Shown here: positions 25,248 to 33,217 of the stretch, piece by piece
Position numbering within the stretch: position 1 is the first letter of the stretch
Layout of the letters: every line of letters starts with the position of its first letter
Origin: Sipunculus nudus
Lineage: Eukaryota; Annelida; Sipuncula; Golfingiida; Sipunculidae
Direction: 5' to 3'
Assembly (NCBI GenBank): GCA_026874595.1
Contig: CM049314.1
Location: 32,081,229-32,145,228, forward strand
Length of the DNA: 64,000 bases
Translations under genes and position numbers: made by a program
The notes under the pieces: generated by a model
Seen by the model: the letters and a program-made list of their open reading frames with translations, nothing else
Database searches by the model: none
What the model was told of the DNA's origin: nothing

Positions 25248-26867
25248 ATTTCGCAATACAATTCTGCCTGTACTTACATGAAAATTATGTGCGTGGTTTC
25301 TCGTGCGCATATATAAGGAAGGGATATAGCTTGACTTTATCTAGCAACTGTTTTGGATATAGATTTGGCGCTTCTTACTCTATATTGTCTCGTTTCAAGA
25401 ATATTATTTCATATATTATATGTCATTGTTCTACAGCGGGGCACACAATGAAGCATTTTAATATGTTCATAATCTGACAGATCAGCATTCAAAATATAAG
25501 CTACTATAGAGGAATAAGACATAAGCCTTATTAACAACAATAAAACAAAGACTTACCATGCAAAATATTTGAGTATTTCTTTAAAATCTATATATGAGAA
25601 AACAGTTTATTTCTTACAACATCTCAAACTCATAACGGTCAAGATCAACGGTAAAATGCTCAAACAGCTACATTTAAAAGCTAATGATTGATTGTCTGAT
25701 GTTATAAATATTCCATAAAGAAATGATACAGCCAAAGTGAGGCTGCCAGCTCATGACAGACGCCATGTCACTTGGTCACAAGATTCAGAAGAACTTAAAG
25801 GTTGTAAAATCTTAAATGTTATTATTTGTTATGAAGTTTTCAAATTCTTGTTAGGTCTTTGGTCCCTCATAAACTTAAGTGCATGTCAAAATATGACATA
25901 ATATTAACGTTTAAGAGAATAATTAATAAATGTTAATGGGCAGCCACTGGTAAAACAGGCTAAAGTCGCATTATACCTGAATATTGCTGTCGGTGCCAAA
26001 AGTACTTCCCTGTAGTAACTAAAATGTAAACGGGAGTTAAAACCCACATGCACGTATTAAGCCAAAGGTGTTTGTAAATGTCACTTTGTGCATCATGCGG
26101 GTGGTTTATGCCGAATCACAGGATTTTATTAACAAAATGTTCAACATCCCCATGTACAAGGACAGACAGCCGGGCTGACCATACAGAGCTTTGATCTGGA
26201 GCATATAACGTGTTTATATAAGGCCAATTTATGGCCTGCAGCATTTGACACATGTTAAAATGATGTAAAAAAGAGAAGAAATATACTAAGTATAACTTGT
26301 GTAAAGGACTACTTTGTCTGGTTAACAACTGAAAATATGTCTATTTGCGATGTTGCTTTGGTAATAAAACTCTGAGCGCAGTTCAACATATCATTGGCCC
26401 ACCCATTTAGCGGTTATTTCAATGGATAAATGTACGGAATACCACACAGTGAACGTCACAACCAGATTGCTTGCAATTTAATACATACATTAAGCTGTGT
26501 TTCATCTAAACACTTCTTTTTCAGAGAAACATACAGAGAATCGTATCATCAGTTTGACCTCTTCTTTGTTTTACTGATATACTAAATGAAAACTTGCCAC
26601 AACTATGGCCTAGAATTCTTAGCCGGACACCTTTAGAGCATGTACTAGTCTTGTTTCATTTAAGCGTGCGTTTAAGACACACCTATTTTCGTAACTCTAT
26701 GGATCAGCGCGAATGTATACTATATATGTGTTTTATAAAGTTTTCATATCATATCATGTGATATTTAAATAGCGCTATTTAACTTAATATATTGGTATAT
26801 CGATCTATCTTACCGTTTCGTCGGCTATCCAGGTCTGGTTATTTTCCTGGGCTCTGCTGTCGGCCAT
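8949..26867 (-). CDS. plakin gene 1, predicted KASH-tailed isoform (nuclear-envelope plakin)
   Basis: Coding exons, 5' to 3' on the minus strand: 26867-26814, 24726-24607, 24193-24158, 23598-23527, 23214-23113, 22628-22533, 22283-22158, 21765-21619, 21297-21235, 20894-20803, 20411-20303, 19921-19744, 19107-19040, 18418-18297, 17883-17612, 15070-8949. All junctions keep the frame and have GT/AG signals; the product is 2592 aa. Residues 19-552 are the plakin-type region shared with the other isoform. Residue 553 onward is an acidic, probably disordered segment with TQ motifs, then a transmembrane helix and KASH tail. KASH proteins are tail-anchored in the outer nuclear membrane and bind SUN proteins; by inference this isoform would tie the nuclear envelope to the cytoskeleton and perhaps to dynein through LC8. 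Joining exon 17612 to 15070 is inferred from phase (GCA G | AT) and acceptor quality; no transcript confirms it. I assigned no symbol because no orthologue was established. Confidence 0.75.
8952..9119 (-). other. KASH domain: transmembrane helix and luminal tail
   Basis: The last 56 residues contain FLIPVQLLFLLILCFLCFL (transmembrane), then LPSS, EEYAC and a terminus YPYGAPPQ. In vertebrate nesprins the equivalent order is a Leu-rich helix, an EDYSC-like block whose Cys can form a disulfide with SUN, and a tail ending in NGPPP plus one residue. Helix position, acidic-Tyr-x-Cys block, spacing and terminal prolines all fit; one of the usual three prolines is replaced by Ala. Confidence 0.88.
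9582..9644 (-). other. two LC8-like motifs near the KASH end
   Basis: EFGTQTD (about 9624-9644) and SQGSQTE (about 9582-9600) match the known LC8/DYNLL core (TQT or SQT with acidic flank) more closely than most copies upstream. Binding is inferred. Confidence 0.5.
10100..11366 (-). repeat. three in-frame repeats of about 140 codons
   Basis: Three consecutive units begin at about 11366, 10946 and 10517, spaced 420 and 429 nt. Each encodes in order DxGTEM(E/D)DLKP, GTEMAQ, D(I/V)G(T/I)Q, a (T/S)R-x-YA segment, a (K/E)xTQSD motif, and a C-Q-(T/S)-(D/N) site followed by a GD/GSD-x-C segment. The frame is preserved in all copies, consistent with selection on the protein product. Confidence 0.8.
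10176..12060 (-). other. array of about two dozen TQ motifs (candidate LC8 docking sites)
   Basis: Motifs of the form D-x-G-T-Q-x-E, D-x-E-T-Q-S-D and E-C-Q-T-D recur from about 12060 to 10176, in addition to six GTEM variants. Known LC8 ligands use an extended strand centred on TQ(T/V) with acidic or small flanking residues. KETQSD (three copies), HDTQVD and AECQTDP are the best matches. Many others have Y, S, P or F after Q, so the strength of each site is uncertain. Confidence 0.55.
15071..16224 (-). other. 3' untranslated region of the plectin isoform / intron of the KASH isoform
   Basis: No coding signal is present. It follows the TAA at 16225 and precedes the KASH exon acceptor at 15071. 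A minus-strand AATAAA candidate lies at about 15145-15150, which would give a 3' untranslated region of about 1.1 kb ending just before the KASH exon. Confidence 0.5.
16225..16988 (-). CDS. terminal exon A of gene 1: plectin-type repeats
   Basis: Acceptor GGCACTTTCCAG before 16988, phase 1, stop TAA at 16227-16225. It encodes 253 complete residues in repeated blocks of the plectin pattern (xxGVI..T.E..S..EA...G....TG.Y.N). Examples are GVINTATDEEVSMQEAI, VIDSKSDELFSVDDAI and GVVDARRKTKITFTQAV. It ends in a basic helix-rich stretch, LRKKLLKPMIAIAALRKAA. Aligned by eye, about half the residues match gene 2 at 60206-61024. Confidence 0.9.
16225..26867 (-). CDS. plakin gene 1, predicted plectin-repeat isoform
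   Basis: This form uses the same exons as the KASH isoform through 17883-17612, then the terminal exon 16988-16225, giving 806 aa. The shared region begins MADSRAQENNQTW and has helical spectrin-like segments, a QDNWSW motif (residues 135-140) and the YHQFYHEL block typical of the plakin domain. An SH3-like fold at about 238-291 is read from RPVTALCGYKTRQ, LLWQIRN and AVPSVVLVIP. A linker rich in S, T and E follows (about 475-545). The C-terminus (553-806) is plectin-type repeats. Plakins link intermediate filaments and other cytoskeleton to membranes; this protein is far shorter than vertebrate plakins and has neither CH domains nor a coiled-coil rod. The junction GCA G | GA gives VIAGVINTATDEEVSMQEA, which matches the start of a plectin repeat, so this splice is well supported. 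Confidence 0.85.
17612..17883 (-). CDS. gene 1 exon 15, last shared exon
   Basis: Enters in phase 2 (AA | G) and leaves in phase 1 (GCA G | GTAGGT). It encodes KRWQLGLRGAVMSDM followed by a T, S and E-rich linker ending KRTFVIA. It is the branch point for the two alternative terminal exons. Confidence 0.85.
18297..18418 (-). CDS. gene 1 exon 14
   Basis: Begins DYWSQWEIYKIALESSRDP and ends in phase 2 with donor GTAAGT. It is helical and Trp-rich, like the end of a plakin spectrin repeat. Confidence 0.85.
19040..19107 (-). CDS. gene 1 exon 13
   Basis: Completes Asp at the junction, then LKFGSGFLNQMTTFEEVMNR and YQ. Its position matches the gene 2 exon 63292-63350 (TNLEEVDDLVLNYQ). Confidence 0.85.
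19116..19743. other. intron of gene 1
   Basis: Between exons 12 and 13. The open frames at 19388-19582 and 19496-19723 have no supporting signals. Confidence 0.7.
19744..19921 (-). CDS. gene 1 exon 12
   Basis: Acceptor CCTTTGCAACAG, donor GTGAGT in phase 1. Encodes LKKLRALPQDQKDALLRIL and RDYFSRYWSQHPDYKKLVQ, an amphipathic helical segment. The counterpart in gene 2 is 63799-63946. Confidence 0.85.
20303..20411 (-). CDS. gene 1 exon 11
   Basis: Completes Arg, then LRLQLLGLWTQYLKESGRSL and a hydrophobic LLFLIFVFKQDWDEAE. Phase 0 donor GTGGGT. The first part resembles the helix that resumes the spectrin repeat after the plakin SH3. Confidence 0.85.
20803..20894 (-). CDS. gene 1 exon 10, end of SH3-like fold
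   Basis: Encodes IRNLKDQEAAVPSVVLVIPG, the final SH3 strands with the AVPS block, then PDTDAVMLAN. Phase 2 donor GTGAGA. Confidence 0.85.
21235..21297 (-). CDS. gene 1 exon 9, SH3 core
   Basis: Encodes IDIHEGEEVTLTDNSKPLLW plus Q: the acidic RT/n-Src part and the Trp strand. Phase 0 at both ends; donor GTAAAA. Confidence 0.85.
21619..21765 (-). CDS. gene 1 exon 8
   Basis: Encodes EFLTLFLHWRGRVDRVFKK, then a proline-containing linker and RPVTALCGYKTRQ, the first SH3 strand (the usual ALYDY position reads ALCGY). Phase 0. Confidence 0.85.
22158..22283 (-). CDS. gene 1 exon 7
   Basis: Encodes FYHELKESDIMMRHALGTG and a long helix to LLYQLK. It continues the YHQ of exon 6, giving the AYHQFYHEL block seen in plakin spectrin repeats. 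Confidence 0.87.
22533..22628 (-). CDS. gene 1 exon 6
   Basis: Encodes GCIFAVQDNWSWVSKLVKCV and DIHVRHASAYHQ. The NWSW motif and the acidic-x-H spacing are a plakin-domain signature. Confidence 0.88.
23113..23214 (-). CDS. gene 1 exon 5
   Basis: Encodes DAASRVTARAAQLAREHEEP and an S/A-rich end LARVAQ. Phase 0, donor GTATGT. Confidence 0.83.
23527..23598 (-). CDS. gene 1 exon 4
   Basis: Encodes VIAEKRLACLKDIEQIANLE plus DIFG, a helical segment. Phase 0, donor GTAAGT. Confidence 0.82.
24158..24193 (-). CDS. gene 1 exon 3 (36-nt microexon)
   Basis: Encodes only DEEIKEKYEALY. It is bounded by a CTATTACAG acceptor and GTAAGT donor, phase 0, and keeps the helical frame between its neighbours. 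Confidence 0.75.
24195..24606. repeat. intronic MITE-like segment with GACCACC motifs
   Basis: Within intron 2. The stretch about 24215-24385 starts GACACCCTGCCTTACAACCA, contains repeated ACCAC and GACCACC words, and ends with an inverted-looking GGTCGTAATTGTGTGGTG. A related style is seen at 52748-52900. Boundaries are uncertain. Confidence 0.4.
24607..24726 (-). CDS. gene 1 exon 2
   Basis: Encodes GVHESASYGVNKESVSAAL and REQEKRTQLVKDYRGHLKSE, a charged helix. Phase 0, donor GTAAGG. Confidence 0.82.
24727..26813. other. intron 1 of gene 1
   Basis: About 2.1 kb containing a compound (TA)n(GA)n microsatellite at 25173-25244. The open frames across it (such as 24920-25261) are translations of that tract. 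No exon seen. Confidence 0.7.
26814..26867 (-). CDS. gene 1 first coding exon
   Basis: ATG at 26867-26865 in context AACATGG. Encodes MADSRAQENNQTWIADET and ends in phase 0 with donor GTAAGA. An acceptor (TCTCTGTTACAG) at 26875 leaves 7 nt of 5' untranslated sequence in this exon, so at least one upstream non-coding exon is expected. Confidence 0.7.
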
Positions 26868-27251
26868 GTTTACCCTGTAACAGAGAGTGAGAGTGATTAC
26901 CTGCAAGCTGTCACCTGTACAACATTATTGTGTCGTAAAAATAAAAAGTACCCGCACATGTTCCTGGCTGTGTCATAATTATAGGTTATGCCAAGCCTGT
27001 TTACGGCGAATGCAACATTAAACAGTAGCCTTTATCGGGAAACTCATTAATGACACAATCATAATTGAAACACCTTTCCAGAAAATAAATTATCAAATGT
27101 TCAAAAATACCATTATGGTATGCATTACATCAAATATATAACTCCGTGGTTATACAAACGTGTATTAAACTGTAGTGTATAATTATCCACAGATATACAA
27201 CTCCACTCCGAACTCCGGTTGTGGCTTGTAAAAATCATGACAGCTCGCTAC

Positions 27252-27350
27252 CTGTATCAATTTGATTTCTATCAAACAAGGTCGGTGATGAAAGTTTCAG
27301 CAAGTGCAGAGGTTGACAGATAACTGAAACAAATGGAAGACGCGCTCACT
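27252..27350 (-). other. possible upstream non-coding exon of gene 1
   Basis: A donor-like ACAG | GTAGCG lies at 27252/27251, about 380 nt upstream of the first coding exon. The exon start is not defined; the upper coordinate is arbitrary. Confidence 0.25.
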
Positions 27351-27519
27351 TGTTAACCTCTGAACCAGACCCGAGCAAACCTAGAGTGATTTAAATCCCG
27401 CCTATTTACACGAAACAGCGAAAGTTTGCGTTTGACGTCCCACGCGCTCGGCGTTTGCCTGGATTGTCAGTTTTGGGCGTCCACAATGCCCGCATACCAG
27501 CCACCCTCTAACTCCAATA

Positions 27520-27560
27520 ACAGCCAGCCAGGTATAAAAACGCCATGCCCTTAAAGTCGC
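27520..27560 (+). promoter_or_regulatory. TATA-box-like sequence
   Basis: GTATAAAAACGCC at about 27531-27543, with CCAAT-like TCCAATAAC about 18 nt upstream, in a locally GC-richer stretch just beyond the start of gene 1. It reads on the plus strand, away from gene 1, and no plus-strand gene was found after it. It may be chance. Confidence 0.2.
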
Positions 27561-28520
27561 TTTTGTTCTGCACACAAGCACATATGTACTGAATAGAAAT
27601 TTGGGTCACCGTGCACCCAATGTAAAACATACCTTTATGCGGTCGCTCAATATGAAAAAATAAGGAGCTTTAAGATAGCAAAGTTTGTTCACTGTGTCCC
27701 CACACCTACACTGTACACCGTGTATATGAAGTTATCATACCGACACAGGCACGGTGTCACGCGGGTCTTGAAGCGTGTTGTATTCATATAATAACCACCA
27801 TATGTTAAACAACAACCCCATACATTGTTAAATACACGGTCGATATCAAAGAATTTCACTTATTTAGTTACAGCTGGCTGAAAATATAAACATATTCACA
27901 TGATGCGCCTAATAAGTGAAGGGATTTTATAAAAACTTGGCGAGAATTCGCAGCTGTTGTTTACTAGGCCGAGCAAGACAGATAACTTCGTGTATCGGGT
28001 ATTTCCGAGCGCAGGTCACAGGGTGAGGGTACGCTATCAATTATATATTACTAGCCGCGGGTATTTTATTGTGCATTAATTTGAGTTCCCCTGTTCAACT
28101 TGCCCCAGGACCACACATTTCGGACGTCTGTCATGGCTTTATTTAGTGTTGACATAGGCCTTTGTACCTAGTCACTAAGCAGCGATACTCTATCCGGAGC
28201 GTCAAGTTTATTCAGCTATTGTTAGCATTAAATCCTTTCAGGCAAGCCCAGTATTACGGTAATGCTATATGCCCCGACTTGATCCAAGTTTTATACAGAT
28301 CATTCACTGTGTAAATCCAGCCTTAATGGGATACTTTAAAGAAAAATGCGGTGATCTGTTGTAAAACATGTATGTAATAGCCAGGCTCGTGAACCAAACA
28401 TAACTTTAATCTCCAGTAAAGCCACTACACTTGCCACATAATATTCATAGTTTCTTGCTGTTGTTGTTGTTTTGTTTTACAGTATGGTTAGTGTATTTAT
28501 AGTTATAGAAACGTATAAGA

Positions 28521-28580
28521 GGACATGGCGCAGTGGTTTATTGGACTGGATTTAGGGAGTACAAGGTCAATTCAAACTTT
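28521..28580 (+). mobile_element. degraded tRNA-derived SINE head
   Basis: An A-box-like TGGCGCAGTGG (28526-28536) is followed about 28 nt later by a B-box-like GGTCAATTCAAAC (28565-28577). No tail was recognised. Confidence 0.35.
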
Positions 28581-29845
28581 CGAAAATTGCCACCCTATGA
28601 AAACTTCCACAGGAAATGCACAGCTAGCGTTTTAATGGCCCTTGAAAAAAAGCTATAATGCTAAGTTAATTCATTTGTACGTAATTGCTCATCAGGAGAC
28701 TAAAAGTCCATAAAATACACATGAGCCTGTGTTGTTCGACTACACATCATACGATTGCATTACCTCAACCCAAATGCCGGCCCCTTGACAGATTATGCAG
28801 ATATACCTTGCACGAATATTATGGAGAATATCAGCTGACTGATAGTCCGTTACCTGATGGATTGACAGCTACAGCTACTTATAATTATTCATGATATGAA
28901 TGTCAATCATCAGATTAATTATGACTCTAGTTATCTGCAGGGCGGTACCTAAGACAGTTATTTGATATTTTAATGAGTTGATTACGTGACACTCCTCCCT
29001 AAGGCCAACGAAGTACAGTCAGTCTGAATATAAACGTACAGGTTAAGGTAATGGTACCATTTATACAGCTCATCACCGCAGCTAATTAAGTTCTGTGATA
29101 TAAATTTTATCTGTATCTGACATCCCTGAACACAGCAGACCGTTGCTTATCTACGACCGGCCTGTACCGTCCATTCGAGGCTCTGTTGGTCGTCAATAAG
29201 CAAACATGAGATCTCTACAAAATTATAATAATTTCACATTTGTCTCGGTGGAGGTATACGCTCCATCGAAAGCTCTCTAATTGTAAGAATTTATATACAA
29301 TGGCAAATGCAACAAGACAGTGCCAACTCTCATTAGTTTCAAAATATACGTAATACAAGTTCATAATATAGAAAGAAATATTTCAAGGAAACGTGATAAA
29401 ATCAAGAGTCATATGGAAAAATGGGACAATATTCATGTTATCTTTTAGAAACAAAAAAGAGTAAATATTTATCTATTTTCTTTTCCTGTTTTATTTTTTT
29501 AGAACCCTTGTCAACATGTATATGTATGTATGCGTGTATATGTATGTACATGTGTATACATATGTATATGTATATATGTATCATTTTCAGTTAAACACTG
29601 TAACTAACATCTGATTATAGATCTATGAGTTATAATTAAGTGATATAGAAACATACATGTTTTGCTTTATGTCCGTATATGTGAATGTATTTGTATCTCT
29701 TCATATATGTCTGTCTGTATGTTTTTATTTGTATATTTTCATATATGTCTATCTGTGTTTTTTTGTATCTGTTTATAAGTTGTTTCAATAAAAAAAAAAA
29801 GAATTTATATCCAATGAAGCTGTGGGTATAAAGATGTAATTGTAT

Positions 29846-30080
29846 CCGCCGGGAGGGTATGCGTTCATCCAAGTTTTAGTGTCTGAGTGTCGTTTGTTCA
29901 CAACTTAACTCATGCAATCATGAACAGAATCTCATGAAAATTTCATAGCATTTCGCGAATGGGCCAATGAAAAATCGTTTTGATTTTGTTGTGGATCTGG
30001 CACATGATCCGGATTCGGGAAACGGCATCAAGCAACATTCACAAATGAATGGTCTCTCGTGCATGAAAGCACGTCGGAGG
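29846..30080 (+). repeat. dispersed repeat family R2, copy 1
   Basis: Starts GCCGGGAGGGTATGCGTTCA and continues with AATCATGAACAGAATCTCATG. Related copies are at 48411-48700 and 51624-51720, and an inverted one at about 39390-39540. Confidence 0.6.
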
Positions 30081-32233
30081 CCTGCATTCCTTATAATGCG
30101 GATTGGCATTGTAAAGGACACCAATATGCAATATGCAACAGAACATTTTTTAGTACGTCTAGTACGTGTTAAAAAACAAACCAAAAAAATTGTTGACATT
30201 ACATACAGTGATAATGGAATACAATCAGGTTTTGAGTGTTTCTTTTTATGCATTGATGTCAATATACTTATATAATGATTAAACATGATAATTAATCAAA
30301 GTTATGTTGGTACAAAAGACCTAGGGATAGGATATACACAAAGCTGCAGATTATATATATATAGGTAACGCACCGAGGATATAAAGTGAACGTGCGCCAC
30401 AATTTAATGTTGGATGATAGAATTCATTAACCACACTGTCCCATCAACCACCCTATCAATAGCTGCCCAACTTCAAATGAACCAGTCAAAGAACAGCTAG
30501 CACGGTAGGTCAACTTTAAGAGGCATTTCTTATAAAGCAACTAACGGATGTCTGCCAGTGGTGCGAGAAAGGAGATTTTTTTTGCCAGGATTCCTACTAA
30601 AATAAAAATTGAGGGTTTGGGCGTGGTCCAATAAAAGTGCTACACTTTGCCGATACACGCCCCCTGGCTACCAAACTCGCTAGGCAGACATGCCTATAAT
30701 CTCGCCTGAACGCCATCCTCAGAATACTTTCGTTTCGCATCTCTGCGCCCTTATCGAACCATGACAGTTTTTTTTTTCTTCCAGTTTTCGAAGCCGGGTG
30801 TCATGTGGGCTGTCAGTTTGCTTACGCACAAAAATTCGGACGTCACAGGTCGCATATCGGATTTATTGGTTTACCGCTGTAACAGATAATACGCTAATAT
30901 TACAAAGACCTAGCATTGACGACATTTGCAATTGTAAAGATTTAAAGTAAATCGGGTTTGAAGTACGGACGCTCTATTTAGATAACTTTACTTTTTTCAA
31001 TATCTATAATCCCGAACCGTACAAATATCATAAATGATGATAAAAAGGACACTGAAAATAAATAAATGGGATAAAATAAAGACCCAGGAAGATATAAAAA
31101 TAGAAACAGGAAAAAGATGAAGGTTTTTTTACAAATTTCTTATAAGAAAAAGTGTCAAGAGAAAAATCATTAACACGCAAACGATGAATTACCAGTATGA
31201 AATATAAAAAAAGCAAGTGGGCCTTGTTTGCCAAGAAAATTTGAGGGGGACATCCTTGAGCTCCGACGGATATCACACTAATGAAAAATAAATTAAGTCT
31301 AGCTCTATAATACAGGATAAAATGTATGAAATTAGGTATATAACAGAAACATGCCACATCCTAAATGTTATCAATATGAAATTTATAGTTGAAATATTAG
31401 TGACGAAATAAGATATTACTATAAACTGGATGACGAAAATAATCTCGAAATACGTGTGTGGCCCGCTGGGGTGTGTTCTGAGAAAGTTCACTGGGATATG
31501 CTTGTTGAAAAGGGAACTTATTATTCAGTTTGTTTGCCATATTTGAAATGTGTTCCTGCCATGTCATACAAGTCACGATGGCACTTATAACATAACATGC
31601 ATTTGTTTGGCAGACGTCTAAAGCAAATAATGAGAATTATATTTGTGTTTTCGACTAGTGGTTTGAGCTTGTCATTATGACCTGAATTTCCAAAGAGAAC
31701 TAATTTAATGCATAAAAAGAAAGAAGCAAAATAAGCCTAAACGATACGTGGCAATAACCTTTGCTATAACTCTGCGTGAGGAAACCTCATTTATCGCTGC
31801 ATTCAAGCATGTAAAACATGATCATGTCAGTGAAATATTAATCAATTAATTTGTATAATATACAGGAATAACATCAGTTGAAAACTTGACATTTTGTTCT
31901 TTACGGCATGGCAAGCGAGTGTTACACACAATCTACACAATGGAACATCTCAGGTTTCCCACAGTTTGCACATAATCTTACTTGCCTTCGAATGGTAGCC
32001 AGTAAGTATGACAAAAAAATGATGCGACCAAAACACCGACCTTTTGGTTTTCACACGCCTATCCCATGCACTGGTGCATGTTGGTAATTTACGACTATAT
32101 CTTACATGAAGGTAGCACTGTGGCCTCGTATGGCGCGCCTTTTGGTCTTCACGTGTCGGGAACAGTAACAAAATGTGTCCTAAGGGGGTAATTTTCCTTT
32201 CTCTTTAAGGAATAAAGCCTGAAGCACTTGACA

Positions 32234-32497
32234 TTATTTGCGAAAATTTTCGGAAACTACGTCAGTAAACTCGGTCCATGTGAACTCGACCCACGGAAAA
32301 CCCTTCTCGGACGAACCTGGATCAAATTCTGCGGACCTTCGGGTAATATGCCTGCAGAATGAAAGAGCGTACCATGACCGATGCGTAGCGAGGATGACTG
32401 CAAGGGCAACCAAAATCAGTGCAATGATTACAGCAAAGATCCAAAACATCAGAGCTCTGTCGATCGAGGCCTCTTTGCAAGGTGTGATCAGTTGGTC
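32234..32497 (-). CDS. possible terminal exon of a single-pass membrane protein
   Basis: After an acceptor-like CTGCTTCAACTAG at 32498, the frame is open for 87 codons to a TAA. It reads DQLITPCKEASIDRALM, then a 20-residue hydrophobic span (FWIFAVIIALILVALAVILA), then the basic THRSWYALSFCRHITRRS and an acidic/aromatic tail. This is the order expected for a type I membrane protein (positive-inside). No upstream exon was identified among the repeats at 32.7-35.4 kb, and no family is recognised. Confidence 0.35.
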   Translation of the reverse strand, partial: DQLITPCKEASIDRALMFWIFAVIIALILVALAVILATHRSWYALSFCRHITRRSAEFDPGSSEKGFPWVEFTWTEFTDVVSENFRK

Positions 32498-32713
32498 CTA
32501 GTTGAAGCAGTGATGAGTTTGACACGTTTTGTATGCCCTTACTTTTTCAACGTCATGAACGGTCTGGCAGTACTACGGCAATATGTCAACAACATTCACA
32601 ACAGACGGTGAATATATGTCTGTCACAGGTTTTCACGCGTGGTAACCTGATAAACAACATATGATTTTATCATATTAACAATATTGAGTCTGACATCTGT
32701 TACCACCATTGTA

Positions 32714-32714
<1 letters not shown>

Positions 32715-32760
<46 letters not shown>
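32715..32760. repeat. (TA)n microsatellite
   Basis: Uninterrupted TA dinucleotides. Confidence 0.95.
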
Positions 32761-32763
<3 letters not shown>

Positions 32764-32824
32764 ATCTGCAGGTTTTCTGCAAGCAACAACTACTAGAGTG
32801 CTCTATGGCATGTTACCAGAGCTT

Positions 32825-32895
32825 TATAATTATACAAAATGAAGACGAGTCAAGTATTTTCAGACATTTTACTACTACGTAGTTTCGTGCAAGGT
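32825..32895 (-). repeat. dispersed repeat flanking a (TA)n tract, copy 2
   Basis: Reverse complement of 565-637 with few differences, and it too runs into a (TA)n tract (about 32898-32921). Confidence 0.55.
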
Positions 32896-32969
32896 GATAT
32901 ATATATATATATATATATATGAATAGCCATAACACTGTTCCATAAAAGTGTGCAAATACACAGAGGGGA

Positions 32970-33065
32970 AGGGAATCTGGCGTAGCGAAGTGGCAATGCC
33001 TCCGACCGGAAATCGGAAGATCGTGGGTTCGATTCCCACCAACAGTGAACCAACTTTTCTGTGTA
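32970..33065 (+). mobile_element. tRNA-derived SINE
   Basis: The tRNA-like head has an A-box region TAGCGAAGTGG (32983-32993) and an exact B box GGTTCGATTCC (33026-33036). Between them is a possible anticodon-stem segment, CCGACCGGAAATCGG. It ends in a compound (TA)n(GA)n microsatellite (33077-33141). A functional tRNA gene is less likely because no matching acceptor stem was seen. The SINE type was not determined. Confidence 0.6.
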
Positions 33066-33073
33066 TACCATTT

Positions 33074-33076
<3 letters not shown>

Positions 33077-33141
<65 letters not shown>
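33077..33141. repeat. (TA)n(GA)n compound microsatellite
   Basis: TA repeats followed by GA repeats; open frames at 32813-33356 on either strand are translations of it. Confidence 0.95.
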
Positions 33142-33147
<6 letters not shown>

Positions 33148-33217
33148 TGCAGTCCTGCCATTTTTGTATTACAAGCATATAATTTGACTAGAAACGCAAC
33201 CGGTCCAAATAAAACGG

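Larger units (their letters stand above)
27560..32233. other. non-coding interval; repeats only
   Basis: Contains a degraded tRNA-SINE-like segment (28521-28580), a TATG-rich stretch (29518-29580) and a dispersed repeat (29846-30080). The open frames at 29636-29872, 29918-30286, 29967-30275, 31028-31357 and 31273-31491 are AT-rich and not convincing. Confidence 0.5.

Noticed and set aside
24920-25477. Open frames with long Tyr-Ile, Ser-Leu or Arg-Glu runs
   Set aside because: They are translations of (TA)n and (GA)n microsatellites.
32976-33041. Functional tRNA gene
   Set aside because: A and B boxes are present, but no paired acceptor stem is visible and it adjoins a microsatellite tail, which fits a SINE better.
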